64,000 nucleotides of DNA from Pseudanabaena sp. FACHB-2040 (GCF_014696715.1 NZ_JACJQO010000006.1:1-64000); one strand, 5' to 3'; counted from the stretch's first letter, positions 1 through 8,842 are shown. A program made the numbers and translations. Notes: a model not told the origin generated them from the letters alone.

Positions 1-48
1 GCTTAGTTCGTAAGACCTTGTCGTTCTCCAAAAAGTTGAGTAACCACG

Positions 49-783
49 TTGGTGCAATTTGGTATTTTGTGCATCATTACAATGCCTCTTTGCGTTCTTA
101 ACCATTACTATTCCTTACTACCAAATTCTGAAAAACTCGAGGCGACAGCATCCTATTTAAAGCAGTTTGGTGATGTGCAAACGTGGCAGGCAGATGTTTG
201 CGATCGCAAAGATACAGCCCGATTGGTTGAACGCATCGCTTCTGAGTTGCCTGATATACATTACCTTGTCAATTCTGCTGGCGTTTTTCTACCGAAGACA
301 TTTCTTGATCACTCTGAGACGGACTACGCTCGCTACCTCGATATCAACTACGGAACCTTCTTTGCTACCCAGCGGGCTGTCCGTAATATGGTTGAGCATG
401 GGCAAGGCGGCGCAATAGTTAACATTGGCTCAATGTGGGCACATCAAGCTATTCTAGCTACACCTTCGTCTGCTTACTCAATGGCAAAAGCAGGTTTGCA
501 CTCTTTCACGCAGCATTTAGCGATGGAACTTGCTCAGCATCAAATTCGCGTTAATGCCGTCGCCCCCGCAGTGGTAGAAGCTCCTATCTATGGAGCTTTT
601 ATCGAACCAGAAGAAATTCACACAACGCTACAGGGTTTTAACAACTTTCACCCAATCGGGCGCATTGGACAACCAATGAATATTGCAGAAGCGATAACTT
701 TTCTACTCTCTGAACGAGCATCTTGGGTAACTAGAGCCATCTGGAACATAGATGGCGGAGTAATGGCTGGGCGTAATGCTTAG
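49..783 (+). pseudogene. short-chain dehydrogenase/reductase lacking its nucleotide-binding N-terminus
   Basis: The C-terminal two thirds read as a classical SDR oxidoreductase. There is an NSAG motif (the NNAG position), a catalytic Ser followed by YSMAK (the YxxxK pair), and a C-terminal WNIDGG ending typical of 3-oxoacyl-reductase-like SDRs. The N-terminus, which should carry the TGxxxGIG Rossmann loop for NAD(P), is absent: the first 35 or so residues are an unrelated hydrophobic stretch and the reading frame opens just after a stop. Without that loop the enzyme is unlikely to bind cofactor, so I call it a truncated gene. A frameshift or a breakpoint upstream of base 120 would explain it. 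The possible start codons (GTG at 49, ATG at 82) have no convincing ribosome binding site. It ends 2 bases before the convergent LysE gene. Confidence 0.7.
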
Positions 784-784
784 A

Positions 785-1420
785 TTACGGGTTTTCAGCA
801 GATGCAACGAGCTTAAACCCTAAAGCAATCATGACTCCTCCCGCTGCTCGATCAAGCCAAGCCTTATAGCGCAAGTAAGCTTGACGAGGGATATTTGAGG
901 AAAGAACAAGAGCAACCCAGGTATACCATACCGTCTCGATTGCAAAAATAAGACCTGCAACACTGAGATTGAATACAGGTGACGACTCAGTAGGTAGAAA
1001 AGCCGCAAAAACACTCGCATACACGACAGCAGTTTTAGGATTACTAAGTTGAGTCGTCAACCCCAAAATAAAAGCTCGAATAGTTGTTGTAGCAGCTGAA
1101 ATTGGTTCGATTTCACTGCTAATTAATGGCTTCTTTGCGTTCAGCCAAATCTGTAGACCTAAATATGCAAGATATAGACCTCCGACCACCTTAAGTACCC
1201 AGTAAAGTGACGGAATCGCTAAGAGAAGCCCATGCAACCCGAGCAAAGCAGCCGTTGCAAAAACCAGCCCACCGACACCCATTCCAAGAGCAGCACAGAT
1301 GCCCTCAACTCTCGACGCAGCAATAGCTGTGCGAGCCACCATGACAAAGCTTGGACCCGGACTTGCAGCGCCAACAGCGAGCGCTGTACCAATGCTAAGT
1401 AATGCTGTCATTTCTTGCAT
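785..1420 (-). CDS. LysE/RhtB family amino-acid exporter
   Basis: This is a 211-residue integral membrane protein of the LysE/RhtB family, which exports amino acids or small metabolites from the cytoplasm. The N-terminus has the family's GxxxxxxSPGP sequence (AAVGAASPGPSF-like), followed by alternating hydrophobic helices, about six in total, and the LSNPKTAVVYASVFAAFLP motif region in the middle that is typical of RhtB proteins. Length fits the family (about 200-210). A second Met lies three codons in and could be the true start. The gene is convergent with the truncated SDR. The substrate cannot be told from sequence. Confidence 0.9.
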   Translation of the reverse strand: MQEMTALLSIGTALAVGAASPGPSFVMVARTAIAASRVEGICAALGMGVGGLVFATAALLGLHGLLLAIPSLYWVLKVVGGLYLAYLGLQIWLNAKKPLISSEIEPISAATTTIRAFILGLTTQLSNPKTAVVYASVFAAFLPTESSPVFNLSVAGLIFAIETVWYTWVALVLSSNIPRQAYLRYKAWLDRAAGGVMIALGFKLVASAENP

Positions 1421-1558
1421 CGCACAAAATCCTCATAAATTGAAAGACTCAGTGTATTTTACAAACAAAGCTTCTACTCACACACCACCAGAGCTTTTCA
1501 CACCAATGGTTGCCCTTATACGGGCGGCATGCAACAGAGTGGTTAGGTTTTTGCCATC

Positions 1559-2065
1559 TCAACGAACCCTTTGATCGGGATCGTATTTGATGATGTTAAA
1601 ACCTTCGTCTGCCGTCGGTGGCTTGAAGTATGAGGTGATGTAGTCAAATTCTGCCTCAGACATAACCATCGAACCTTCAGGCTGTTCAGCGTTTCGTTTC
1701 CGCAATTGCTCTTTGCATAAGGGATCGGACGCAACAATGTAATGAAGCGCATGATTCACTCCCGCTGCTTCAAATATTGAACGAAACCATTGTCGCTGAG
1801 AAGGAACATTCCCTGGAAAATCCAAAACAACAGATATTCCCTGTGCAAAAATATCTTGTACGTGCTGAAAGACTATAGATTTTAAGCGTGACGAATATTT
1901 CAAATAATCATCGAAGGTACTAATTTCTTCTGGGTACAACTTCGACAACCAGATATCTTCACTGATAAGAATGGCGTTATGCTCTGAGGCTAGCTTCTTT
2001 GATAACGTTGTCTTTCCTGATGCCATTTTTCCGCAGAAAAAGTGCAGAACGGGATCGGTTTTCAC
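1559..2065 (-). CDS. P-loop ATP-binding protein, kinase-like
   Basis: This is a 168-residue protein with an N-terminal Walker A loop (GKMASGKTT, residues about 12-20) and an acidic strand (VVLDFPG) in the position of a Walker B. It matches the AAA_33 / zeta-toxin / small-molecule kinase group of single-domain P-loop proteins that phosphorylate a small substrate. It has no other recognisable domain, and no antitoxin partner flanks it, so a toxin role is not supported. The substrate is unknown. The gene stands alone on the minus strand between the LysE exporter and the DUF6220-like gene. Confidence 0.8.
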   Translation of the reverse strand: MKTDPVLHFFCGKMASGKTTLSKKLASEHNAILISEDIWLSKLYPEEISTFDDYLKYSSRLKSIVFQHVQDIFAQGISVVLDFPGNVPSQRQWFRSIFEAAGVNHALHYIVASDPLCKEQLRKRNAEQPEGSMVMSEAEFDYITSYFKPPTADEGFNIIKYDPDQRVR

Positions 2066-2259
2066 TATTCACCACCGTTGCATTTCTCAAGTTAACTGAA
2101 TCAAGACTACCAAGCAGGCTCTTCAATCTCAAATGCTCCAAAACATCCTCTTACAGGTAGCCACAAATAAGGGATGCTGTGAGCGAGGTAGAAATTAGGA
2201 GCATCGCTGCTGCGGACGCCCAAATTCTAGAGATAATTGTGATGCGAAACAAGTTTCTC

Positions 2260-2688
2260 CTAAGATTTGGCTACAGCATCTGACTTATTAAACACCTCAC
2301 GCGATACACGATGCACAAGGCTTGAAGAAACATAGAATAGCGTGAATCCAATCAAAGGATGAAGCACCTCTAGGTGAAGAGGCGTCTTAAGGTGAATGCT
2401 GCAAAACTGGAGCCCAAGCAACACGGGCAAACTAATAGTAAGCGCTCGAATTGCGCCCGAGAATGGAGCAAGCAACGCCCCTGCCAGCAATATTAGCGAT
2501 ACTCCACTAAACCCTCGCACGAGCCACACATGAACATTCCACCAGGCAGGATCTGTGAAGTAGGCAATGCCAACTGTTAATACTTGAGCAATTAAGCAAA
2601 CATTAAAAACGACTGAAGTCGCGTAAAAACCACGTTTTATCCAGCTTATGGCGGCAATATTGAGATCTGCTTCCAAATTTGTAGTCAT
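2260..2688 (-). CDS. DUF6220-like four-helix membrane protein
   Basis: This is a 142-residue protein with four hydrophobic segments (roughly residues 20-42, 55-75, 80-100 and 108-130). The sequence VHVWLVRGFSG followed by a leucine-rich helix and LHPLIGFTLFY near the end resembles DUF6220 proteins, small membrane proteins of unknown function with a conserved HxxxG and an HP/HxxxA element. The identification is by pattern only. The gene starts one base after the stop of the upstream DJ-1/PfpI gene, so the two are almost certainly co-transcribed. Confidence 0.6.
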   Translation of the reverse strand: MTTNLEADLNIAAISWIKRGFYATSVVFNVCLIAQVLTVGIAYFTDPAWWNVHVWLVRGFSGVSLILLAGALLAPFSGAIRALTISLPVLLGLQFCSIHLKTPLHLEVLHPLIGFTLFYVSSSLVHRVSREVFNKSDAVAKS

Positions 2689-2689
2689 G

Positions 2690-3364
2690 TCAGCTTACTT
2701 GTTGTGCGAGTTCTAAACTTGATATCCTCTGCATAAATAACATTGCTTTATCGACCAATTCAGTTCCCGCTTTTTCGGGTGAACCGGCATCAAAGGGTGG
2801 GGCGGGATTGTACTCTATCAATAGTTGAATAATTTTTGCGATCTCTTCACCACACAAGATGCTGGCGATCGTCAGACCAAAATCAATTCCTGCTGTCACA
2901 CCTCCACCCGTAATGCGATTGCGATCGACGACTACGCGCTCGATTCCAACCTTAACACCTAGCTTTACAAGGTGGTCGCGCATCGCCCAATGCGTCGCGG
3001 CTCGGTAGCCCTGTAATAAATCAGCTTTCGCCAAAAACTCTGATCCGCCGCACACAGAAGTAATAAACTTTGCCGTGCTACCTTGCTTCCGCAAAAATTC
3101 AAGCACCTCTAGATCATCTACGACTGCCATTTGTTCTAAGCCGCCACCGATACAGATAACGTCCAAGAGCGGGCAATCTTTGAAGGTGGTGTCAGGCAAA
3201 AGCACCATTCCATCATCGGTTTTGATCGGGTCTAGCGTTTTCCAAATACGATGAAGTTCGACACCGGGAAGCGCACTAAAAACCTGCTGTGGTCCTACTA
3301 TATCAAGTGCCGTCATGCCAGGATAAAAAACCAAACCAATGATGTGCTTTTGTGAGTCAGTCAT
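2690..3364 (-). CDS. DJ-1/PfpI family protein, isonitrile hydratase-like
   Basis: This is a 224-residue class-I glutamine-amidotransferase-like protein of the DJ-1/PfpI superfamily. The GLVFYPGMTALDIVGP start and the nucleophile-elbow sequence TSVCGGSEFLA, with the reactive Cys, match the isonitrile hydratase (InhA) and AraC-regulator-like branch. RAATHW follows, as in that branch. The usual SVCTG is SVCGG here. There is no AraC helix-turn-helix, so this is a stand-alone enzyme. It is divergently transcribed from the LuxR-type regulator about 100 bases away, which may control it and the membrane protein behind it. The substrate is not predictable. Confidence 0.85.
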   Translation of the reverse strand: MTDSQKHIIGLVFYPGMTALDIVGPQQVFSALPGVELHRIWKTLDPIKTDDGMVLLPDTTFKDCPLLDVICIGGGLEQMAVVDDLEVLEFLRKQGSTAKFITSVCGGSEFLAKADLLQGYRAATHWAMRDHLVKLGVKVGIERVVVDRNRITGGGVTAGIDFGLTIASILCGEEIAKIIQLLIEYNPAPPFDAGSPEKAGTELVDKAMLFMQRISSLELAQQVS

Positions 3365-3463
3365 GGATTCATCTCCTTGTGGCGGTTGCGATTAAATCTA
3401 TCCCTATACTAGGAATGGCAACCCACCGCGCATAGTCCTCGATCGAGTACTCTTTTTGCCACC

Positions 3464-4168
3464 ATGCCAACTTCCTTGAAGCTTTTATTTGAAGAAATTC
3501 ATCAGGCACAGGATGAAGACGGCTTGCGATCGCACCTCGCTCCAAAAATTGGTGAGCACTTTGCCGCCAAGCGATCAGGGGTCTTTTTCTTTGACCAGCT
3601 TTTAACCGACCAAAAGCTTCAAAACGTTCTGACTATTGCCCTCTCCCTTGAACACAATCCTGTAGCGCGCTACCTTGCAGAACACCATACCCCCATCCAT
3701 GAGGGCTTGGTGACAACGCCCAAAGCCTGGAAATTAATCTGTCCACGTCCCGATCACTGGCATGTGATGGCAGGGCCGATCGTCGATCGCGGTCAACTAG
3801 TTGGCGCAGTGGGCTGTACCCGCGAAAAATCAATGCCTGCCTTTGACACCCAAGATTTAGCGGATCTGAGTGCCATCTGTTTGCACCTATCTGTTTGGAC
3901 TGCAACTGTGCGATTCGCGCAAATCGCAACTCCAAAGCCTCAGCATCAACTGTCTAGCACTAAGCAATTAACTCCACGTGAGCTGCAGATTGCCAACTTA
4001 GTTGCCCTAGGACGAACCAATGCAGAAATCGGCAATGAACTCTGGATTACCGAAAATTCTGTCAAGCAGGCTTTAAAGCGAATGTTTCGTAAGCTTGGGG
4101 TTTCGTCACGGACGGAGATGGTGGCACAACTCTCCACGACACAACTTCACTTTTCCAGTCCCAAGTAA
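3464..4168 (+). CDS. LuxR-type transcriptional regulator
   Basis: This is a 234-residue protein. The N-terminal 150 residues look like a GAF-type sensory domain (VMAGPIVDRGQLVGAVGCTRE is a typical GAF strand pair) with no recognisable ligand. The C-terminal 65 residues are a LuxR/NarL helix-turn-helix: LTPRELQIANLVALGRTNAEI followed by SVKQALKRMFRKLGVSSR. It is a DNA-binding regulator of unknown signal. It lies divergent from the DJ-1/PfpI and DUF6220-like pair, with about 100 bases of shared upstream DNA, so control of that pair is a reasonable inference. It lacks a receiver domain. Confidence 0.85.
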   Translation: MPTSLKLLFEEIHQAQDEDGLRSHLAPKIGEHFAAKRSGVFFFDQLLTDQKLQNVLTIALSLEHNPVARYLAEHHTPIHEGLVTTPKAWKLICPRPDHWHVMAGPIVDRGQLVGAVGCTREKSMPAFDTQDLADLSAICLHLSVWTATVRFAQIATPKPQHQLSSTKQLTPRELQIANLVALGRTNAEIGNELWITENSVKQALKRMFRKLGVSSRTEMVAQLSTTQLHFSSPK

Positions 4169-4189
4169 ACCCCGACTCCAGCACAAAAC

Positions 4190-4468
4190 AAAATTCTCCA
4201 ATACGGTTGACTCATGCTTAGGGCACACCGTATTCTCAGTCATTAAGCTGTCGTGCGCGGCAGCCTAGACACAGAACTCATCGACTTAGCGCCGCCTGCA
4301 AGTGTTAGCTGCACAAGCAGGCGACTGTTCCCCCGAAGCTGATCAGAGCAGTTCGGAGGCTTGGAGGTCAGTTTACCTCCCCTGCCGCCCCGATTGCACA
4401 CAACCACGGGGCTGCTAGGAAAGTGAGTTCTGGTTTCCTAGTTCACACTACATAGGGACCAGAACCAC
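4190..4468 (+). ncRNA. candidate structured RNA or leader upstream of a small gene
   Basis: This intergenic stretch of about 300 bases contains no gene but an unusually dense series of perfect short stems when read on the plus strand: GCCTGC/GCAGGC, CCGAA/TTCGG, GGAGGT/ACCTCC, CCCCG/CGGGG, then two mutually exclusive stems. The latter are CTAGGAAA/TTTCCTAG and GTTCTGGT/ACCAGAAC, the second ending four bases before the ATG of the downstream 81-codon gene. The overlap of the last two stems would allow alternative folding near the start codon. I could not match it to tmRNA, RNase P, SRP, 6S or a known riboswitch. No sequence family is claimed. Confidence 0.4.
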
Positions 4469-4714
4469 ATGTTTCAATCAAACGATTTGGGTGCTCAGCC
4501 GCCCACAGTTCCACCTGCCCAATCAACCAAGCGCAAGCCCAAACGCGAGAAGATTACCAACGTGCTTTACGGCAGTTTGGAGGTGCTTGACCGCACCATC
4601 AAGCACCTGCACACCCTCCACTACGCAGACCCCGACGACTGGAGCGACCCCATTCCCAGCGGCAAAGACAGCCAGTGGATGGCAGTTCTCATTAAGCACC
4701 TGCTGATTGAGTAA
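4469..4714 (+). CDS. small hypothetical protein
   Basis: This is an 81-residue protein with a basic, proline-rich N-terminus (KRKPKREK) and a compact C-terminal part containing VLDRTIKHLHTLHYADPDDW. I do not recognise the family; it has the look of a small conserved cyanobacterial soluble protein. The ATG sits directly downstream of a predicted hairpin whose 3' arm ends four bases before it, which may control translation. The gene is followed by a strong bidirectional hairpin shared with the convergent dnaJ-like gene. No membrane segment or signal peptide is visible. Confidence 0.6.
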   Translation: MFQSNDLGAQPPTVPPAQSTKRKPKREKITNVLYGSLEVLDRTIKHLHTLHYADPDDWSDPIPSGKDSQWMAVLIKHLLIE

Positions 4715-4721
4715 ATTCTCC

Positions 4722-4763
4722 CAAAAAAGTTGCGCCCAGGATTTAATCGCCTGAGCGCAACTT
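4722..4763 (-). terminator. intrinsic terminator of the DnaJ-like gene
   Basis: AAGTTGCGC-C-CAGG pairs with CCTG-A-GCGCAACTT across a nine-base loop. Read on the minus strand the stem is followed by a run of six T, a textbook intrinsic terminator for the dnaJ-like gene. The stem could also stop the convergent small gene. Confidence 0.85.
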
Positions 4764-4788
4764 GATTAGAAGAACTATTGCACAACGC

Positions 4789-5802
4789 CTACAGGCGAAT
4801 GCTAGTAAGACCGCCACGGGGATTTTCGCTGCGCTGGGCCTGGATCTGCTCGTAGAGCTGCTTTTCCTCGGCCGTGAGCTGCTTGGGCGGCGTAATCACC
4901 ACCCGCACCAACTGATCGCCACGCTCGCCTTTGGGGCTAGGCCAGCCTTTGCCTCGCAGCCGTAGTGTTTGGCCCGACTTAATACCCGCAGGCAGATTCA
5001 TCGTCACCCCACCATCAGGCGTAGGCACCTCTAGCTTGCCGCCCAGCACCGCTTCATCCGGTGCGATCGGGACTTCACAAACCAGATTGTCCCCCTCAAA
5101 CTTAAAGAAGTTGTGGGTCTGGAGATTGACCACTAAGTACACATCTCCCCGCTGCTGGTTGTAAGGATTTAGCTGCCCCTTACCCTTAAGCCGCACCTTG
5201 CTGCCCTGCTTAGCCCCCGGCGGAATTCGCACCTCCACCTCTTCAGAGCCAATCCGCAGCCGCTTAGTCACCCCATGAAAAGCCTCACTAAGGCTCAGAT
5301 TCAGGCTGGCCTCCTGATCAAAAGAAGTCGAGGCTGCAGTTCCAGCGTTGCCGCCAAAGCCTGTGCCAAACCCCGGCGATCCCGGCGAGGTGCGATAGGA
5401 GTAAGACCGTCCTGCCGTACCCGCTCCAGGGCTACCAAAGCCCCCATTGCCAAAGCGCCCTAGCAGCTCATTAATAAATTCATCAAAACTGCCGTAGGAG
5501 CTAAAGTCAAACCCGCCATAGTCCCCCGGAGTACCCGCATAGCCGCCACCACCGCCAGCCCGACTAGCCTGCTGCCAATAGCGGCCAAACTGGTCATACT
5601 TCTGACGCTTATCCGTATCAGAGAGAACTTCGTAGGCCTCGTTGATTTCCTTAAATCGAGCCTCGGCGGTCTTGTCCCCAGGGTTCACATCGGGGTGATA
5701 CTGACGGGCCAGCTTACGAAAAGCTTTCTTAATTTCGTCAGCACTGGCAGACCGACTGACCCCTAGTAATGCGTAATAGTCTTTGAAGTCAGTGGCAGCC
5801 AT
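4789..5802 (-). CDS. DnaJ-type co-chaperone without zinc finger (CbpA-like)
   Basis: This is a 337-residue Hsp40 that would stimulate DnaK ATPase and deliver clients. Residues about 7-70 are a J domain with the essential HPD tripeptide ([10 protein letters not shown]). A Gly/Phe/Ser-rich linker follows (about 75-160), then the two beta-barrel substrate-binding domains ([12 protein letters not shown]-like start, [32 protein letters not shown]). The four CxxCxGxG zinc repeats of DnaJ itself are absent, so it belongs to the CbpA/DnaJ-class-B group. AGGAGG lies 8 bases upstream of the ATG. It is transcribed alone and ends at a strong terminator. Confidence 0.93.
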   Translation of the reverse strand: MAATDFKDYYALLGVSRSASADEIKKAFRKLARQYHPDVNPGDKTAEARFKEINEAYEVLSDTDKRQKYDQFGRYWQQASRAGGGGGYAGTPGDYGGFDFSSYGSFDEFINELLGRFGNGGFGSPGAGTAGRSYSYRTSPGSPGFGTGFGGNAGTAASTSFDQEASLNLSLSEAFHGVTKRLRIGSEEVEVRIPPGAKQGSKVRLKGKGQLNPYNQQRGDVYLVVNLQTHNFFKFEGDNLVCEVPIAPDEAVLGGKLEVPTPDGGVTMNLPAGIKSGQTLRLRGKGWPSPKGERGDQLVRVVITPPKQLTAEEKQLYEQIQAQRSENPRGGLTSIRL

Positions 5803-6092
5803 TCCATTCCCTCCTGCTACGTGCTAACTAAACATGACTCAGACAAGAAGCTGAGAAAATCAAAGGCTTTAGCCCCTGTATAAGCTGCCTATTAAACAGC
5901 TCAGCCAGCCCGGCGACCTCCTGACTCAGCACCCTTCGAAATAATTAATTCCAGACTATCAGAGGAAACTGGTCGGGCGGGTTCGGTTCTTTCACCGCAG
6001 CTAGTGAAATTGGCGAACCTTTTACCGATTCCCCACATAGGCTCTGGCACTGCTCCCTAGGTCACTGTTAACCCAGGCGATCAATACCGGGC

Positions 6093-6518
6093 CTAGGGCA
6101 AAAACCGATCCAGTGCAGCTTTGAGTTGTTTGATCTCATCCTCAATATTGCCTTCTTCTGCGGCTCGACTAATGCACTCCGTCAGATGCTCGTCCAAAAT
6201 AATGCGGGCCACCCGATCAAGCGCCCCACGAACAGCAGCAATTTGCACCAGCACATCCGGGCAAGGACGACTCTCCTGCACCATTGTTTTAATACCGCGA
6301 ATGTGACCTTCAATCCGGGCTAGCCGGTTGATAATTCGGCGCAACGACTCGGGATCGTGCACATGGGGATGAACCCCGTGGGCATATCCGACCGTACCCG
6401 GCAGGCTTTCCAAAAGGCCGTGCTCATTGCCAGTACGAGGATAAGGCTCCGTCTCAGCTGCATGTTTGGAGTTGGGCACAGTATCTTCTGGGAGAGAGGG
6501 GCGTTTGGATAGGGTCAT
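6093..6518 (-). CDS. CsoR/RcnR-family metal sensor, InrS-like (probable nickel)
   Basis: This is a 141-residue DUF156 repressor: a helical core from about residue 56 (SLRRIINRLARIEGHIRGIK) that binds DNA in the apo state. C86, H111 and C115 form the C-H-C metal set. A histidine-rich N-terminus provides H54, and the spacing H54-C86-H111-C115 is the same as the H21-C53-H78-C82 nickel site known for Synechocystis InrS. I infer nickel, and possibly copper, sensing. It carries 33 extra N-terminal residues compared with InrS. It lies 24 bases behind the thioredoxin-like gene on the same strand, so they are probably one transcript. No nickel exporter is next to it. Confidence 0.85.
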   Translation of the reverse strand: MTLSKRPSLPEDTVPNSKHAAETEPYPRTGNEHGLLESLPGTVGYAHGVHPHVHDPESLRRIINRLARIEGHIRGIKTMVQESRPCPDVLVQIAAVRGALDRVARIILDEHLTECISRAAEEGNIEDEIKQLKAALDRFLP

Positions 6519-6542
6519 AGGAAAGGAGGTTTACGATGAGCC

Positions 6543-6986
6543 CTAGGGGGACTGGGTTGATTGAAAATCTGAAAGCTCAGCCAGCTCTTCTAAAGAACGG
6601 GTGCCAGAATAAAGCTCTCCGTCGATTTCCCAAGTAGGGTAGCCCGGAATTCCTTTTTCCTGGCAAAGCTGGGGTTGTGGATCTTGGCCGCTGGGATCGC
6701 ACTCCACATAGGGAACTTGCTCAACTGCTCCGGCAAACATCTCCTTTTGTTCAGCGCAGTGGGGGCACCAGTAAGCTCCATACATAGTAGCGCCAGTTTC
6801 TTTGAGGTGATTGGCGAGCTGAGCTTCGTAAGATTGCTGGTTAGCCTCTCGGGTAGCTTGGGGAGCACAGCCGAAGACCACTGCAGCCGTGAGCAAAGCA
6901 GCCCCCATACTCAGATGGCGGCCTGTCTGAGCCCAACGGTTAGCCGGGTTTGATTGCAAAAGAGAACGAATGAAAGACTGACTCAT
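6543..6986 (-). CDS. thioredoxin-fold lipoprotein with CPHC motif
   Basis: This is a 147-residue protein. An N-terminal hydrophobic segment ends in VVFGC, an acceptable lipobox, so it is probably a lipoprotein facing the periplasm or lumen. The mature part is a thioredoxin-like domain with YWCPHC as redox centre and IPGYPTWEIDG as the cis-proline loop. It closely resembles the thioredoxin domain that follows VKOR in cyanobacterial VKOR-Trx fusions, here free-standing. Role: disulfide chemistry outside the cytoplasm. Two additional cysteines (VECDPSG and PQLCQEKG) may form a structural disulfide. It is co-directional with the InrS-like sensor. Confidence 0.8.
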   Translation of the reverse strand: MSQSFIRSLLQSNPANRWAQTGRHLSMGAALLTAAVVFGCAPQATREANQQSYEAQLANHLKETGATMYGAYWCPHCAEQKEMFAGAVEQVPYVECDPSGQDPQPQLCQEKGIPGYPTWEIDGELYSGTRSLEELAELSDFQSTQSP

Positions 6987-7282
6987 CGCCTTGAGTATGA
7001 CAATAATCGGTACGACAAATGGCGGTATAACAAGCGGGTACGACGGAAATTAGTTTCTAATCCGGTAACTACTGTACGGGAAATACACCACTTTCCCTTA
7101 GGAGATTTCACCCCCTGTCACCAGTTCAATCGTGACACAATTCCCTATAGTTGGCAGTTTTCACCCCAGCTCTTGGGTTTGGATAGCTAAATTTACGCCT
7201 GACGTAGGCTTGGATCCTGAAACTCTACGAGCTGCTAGCTGCCTTTGAACCTGTTGTGAGTTAGATGTAAGGGGCTTGCAAG

Positions 7283-8440
7283 GTGTTAAACCGTGTCTGG
7301 AAGCAAGTAGGTCGTCTGTTGGCCTTTGGCCTGGCCTGTCTGATGGTTGTCTCTACGGCCTTTTCTCTCCCTGCGGCTGCCCAGTCAGCGGCCGAGGCGG
7401 CCATTGCCAATGAGAGCTTTGTCGCTGCCGCAGTTCGCAAAGTTGGTGCTGCAGTGGTGCGGATCGATACCGAAAAGACTGTAGTCCGAAACGTGCCGGA
7501 TATGTTCTATGACGATCCGTTTTTTCGGGGCTTTTTTGGCTCTGAGGGATTTCAGCGTATTCCCCAGGAGGAGCGGCTGCGGGGACAAGGCTCAGGCTTT
7601 ATCATTGACGGCGTTGGAGATATCTTGACCAATGCCCACGTGGTAAACGGGGCTGATCGGGTCGTAGTTACCTTAAAAGATGGCCGCAGCTTTGAAGGAA
7701 CAGTTGAAGGGGTCGATGAAGTCACTGACCTAGCTGTGGTCAAAATTGAGTCTAATGACGAAGACCTACCTATTGCGAGTCTAGGGAACTCCGACAGCGT
7801 AGAAGTGGGCGACTGGGCTATTGCTGTAGGCAACCCTCTCGGCCTAGACAACACTGTTACCTTGGGCATCATCAGCACCTTGAAGCGGTCTAGTGCCTCG
7901 GTCGGCATTCCCGGCAAGCGGCTGGAGTTCATTCAAACCGATGCTGCAATTAATCCCGGCAACTCTGGCGGCCCCTTGGTCAACCAGTATGGAGAAGTAA
8001 TCGGCATCAACACAGCGATTCGAGCTGATGCAATGGGGATTGGCTTTGCTATTCCCATCAATAAGGCCAAAGATCTCAAAGACCGGCTGGTGCGGGGCGA
8101 ATCGATTGCTCACCCCTACCTGGGTGTACAGATTGCCACACTGAACGCCGAAATTGCCAAGCGCAATAATGAAGATATCAATTCGGGAATGGTGCTGCCC
8201 GAGGTTGAAGGAGTACTCATTGTGCGAGTGATGCCAGATACTCCTGCGGCAGATGCAGGGCTGCGTCGAGGAGATGTAATTTTGGAGATTGACGGGGAAG
8301 CTATCAAGAGCGCCGATCAGCTTCAAAACAAAGTGGATAACAGCCGGATTGGTGAAGCTTTGCGCGTCAAGGTGCAGCGCGGCAGACAAACTCAAATAAT
8401 TTCGGTGCGCACTGCTGAGCTACAGCCTCAAGGCGGTTAA
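7283..8440 (+). CDS. HtrA/Deg family serine protease
   Basis: This is a 385-residue Deg protease (HhoA/HhoB/HtrA group) acting in the periplasm or lumen on damaged proteins. A signal peptide or anchor covers residues 1-35 (hydrophobic LLAFGLACLMVV, then SLPAAAQ). The trypsin-like domain has the triad: His in TNAHVV, Asp in TDLAVVKI, and Ser in NPGNSGGPL. One PDZ domain follows (about residues 275-380; ending with GRQTQIISVRTAEL). Start is GTG at 7283. Length and one-PDZ layout match the cyanobacterial members. Which of the three paralogues it is cannot be decided here. Confidence 0.93.
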   Translation: MLNRVWKQVGRLLAFGLACLMVVSTAFSLPAAAQSAAEAAIANESFVAAAVRKVGAAVVRIDTEKTVVRNVPDMFYDDPFFRGFFGSEGFQRIPQEERLRGQGSGFIIDGVGDILTNAHVVNGADRVVVTLKDGRSFEGTVEGVDEVTDLAVVKIESNDEDLPIASLGNSDSVEVGDWAIAVGNPLGLDNTVTLGIISTLKRSSASVGIPGKRLEFIQTDAAINPGNSGGPLVNQYGEVIGINTAIRADAMGIGFAIPINKAKDLKDRLVRGESIAHPYLGVQIATLNAEIAKRNNEDINSGMVLPEVEGVLIVRVMPDTPAADAGLRRGDVILEIDGEAIKSADQLQNKVDNSRIGEALRVKVQRGRQTQIISVRTAELQPQGG

Positions 8441-8497
8441 TAGCCTGCTTTTGAACAGGGGGCACCACTGTTGCCCCGTACTTTATGGGAGGTCAAA

Positions 8498-8842
8498 ATG
8501 AACTCTATCTATGACAACGACAAGCGCAAGCTCTTATCTGCGCTCAGCCACGGCTCTATCTTTTTCTCGGCTCTGATATTGTCAGCAGGACTGCCCCTGG
8601 CTATCTTTCTGGTATCAGAGGATCCTATCGTTAAGGATAATGCTCGGGAAGCGTTGAACTTCCACTTTAATGTCTGGCTCTACGGCATTATTTTTGGGGT
8701 CCTCACCTTTTTTCTAATTGGCATACCGCTGCTAGCAATCCTGTTTGTGGTGCAGATTATTCTGCCGATTTGGGCTATTTGGCAGTCTCTGCAAGTCCCT
8801 AGCAAGGTCTTTCAGTACCCGTTTATTTTCCGGATTCTATAA
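8498..8842 (+). CDS. DUF4870 family membrane protein
   Basis: This is a 114-residue small membrane protein: about three hydrophobic helices with the DUF4870 signature KDNAREALNFHFN between the first and second. Function is unknown; the family is widespread. I start it at the ATG at 8498 because GGGAGG lies 6 bases upstream; an upstream in-frame TTG at 8471 has no such site. It follows the HtrA gene by 57 bases and may be read through from it. A strong terminator follows. Confidence 0.85.
   Translation: MNSIYDNDKRKLLSALSHGSIFFSALILSAGLPLAIFLVSEDPIVKDNAREALNFHFNVWLYGIIFGVLTFFLIGIPLLAILFVVQIILPIWAIWQSLQVPSKVFQYPFIFRIL

Noticed and set aside
1559-2065. Zeta-toxin call for the P-loop protein
   Set aside because: No epsilon-type antitoxin neighbour and only the Walker motifs are clear.
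4190-4468. Considered tmRNA, RNase P RNA, SRP RNA or 6S RNA for the structured region
   Set aside because: None of the conserved signatures (tag peptide frame, P4 helix bases, SRP tetraloop core, single long bubble hairpin) was visible.
6523-6660. Plus-strand ATG with a good AAAGGAGG site at 6523-6537
   Set aside because: The open frame is only 36 codons, antisense to the thioredoxin-like gene, with no recognisable content.
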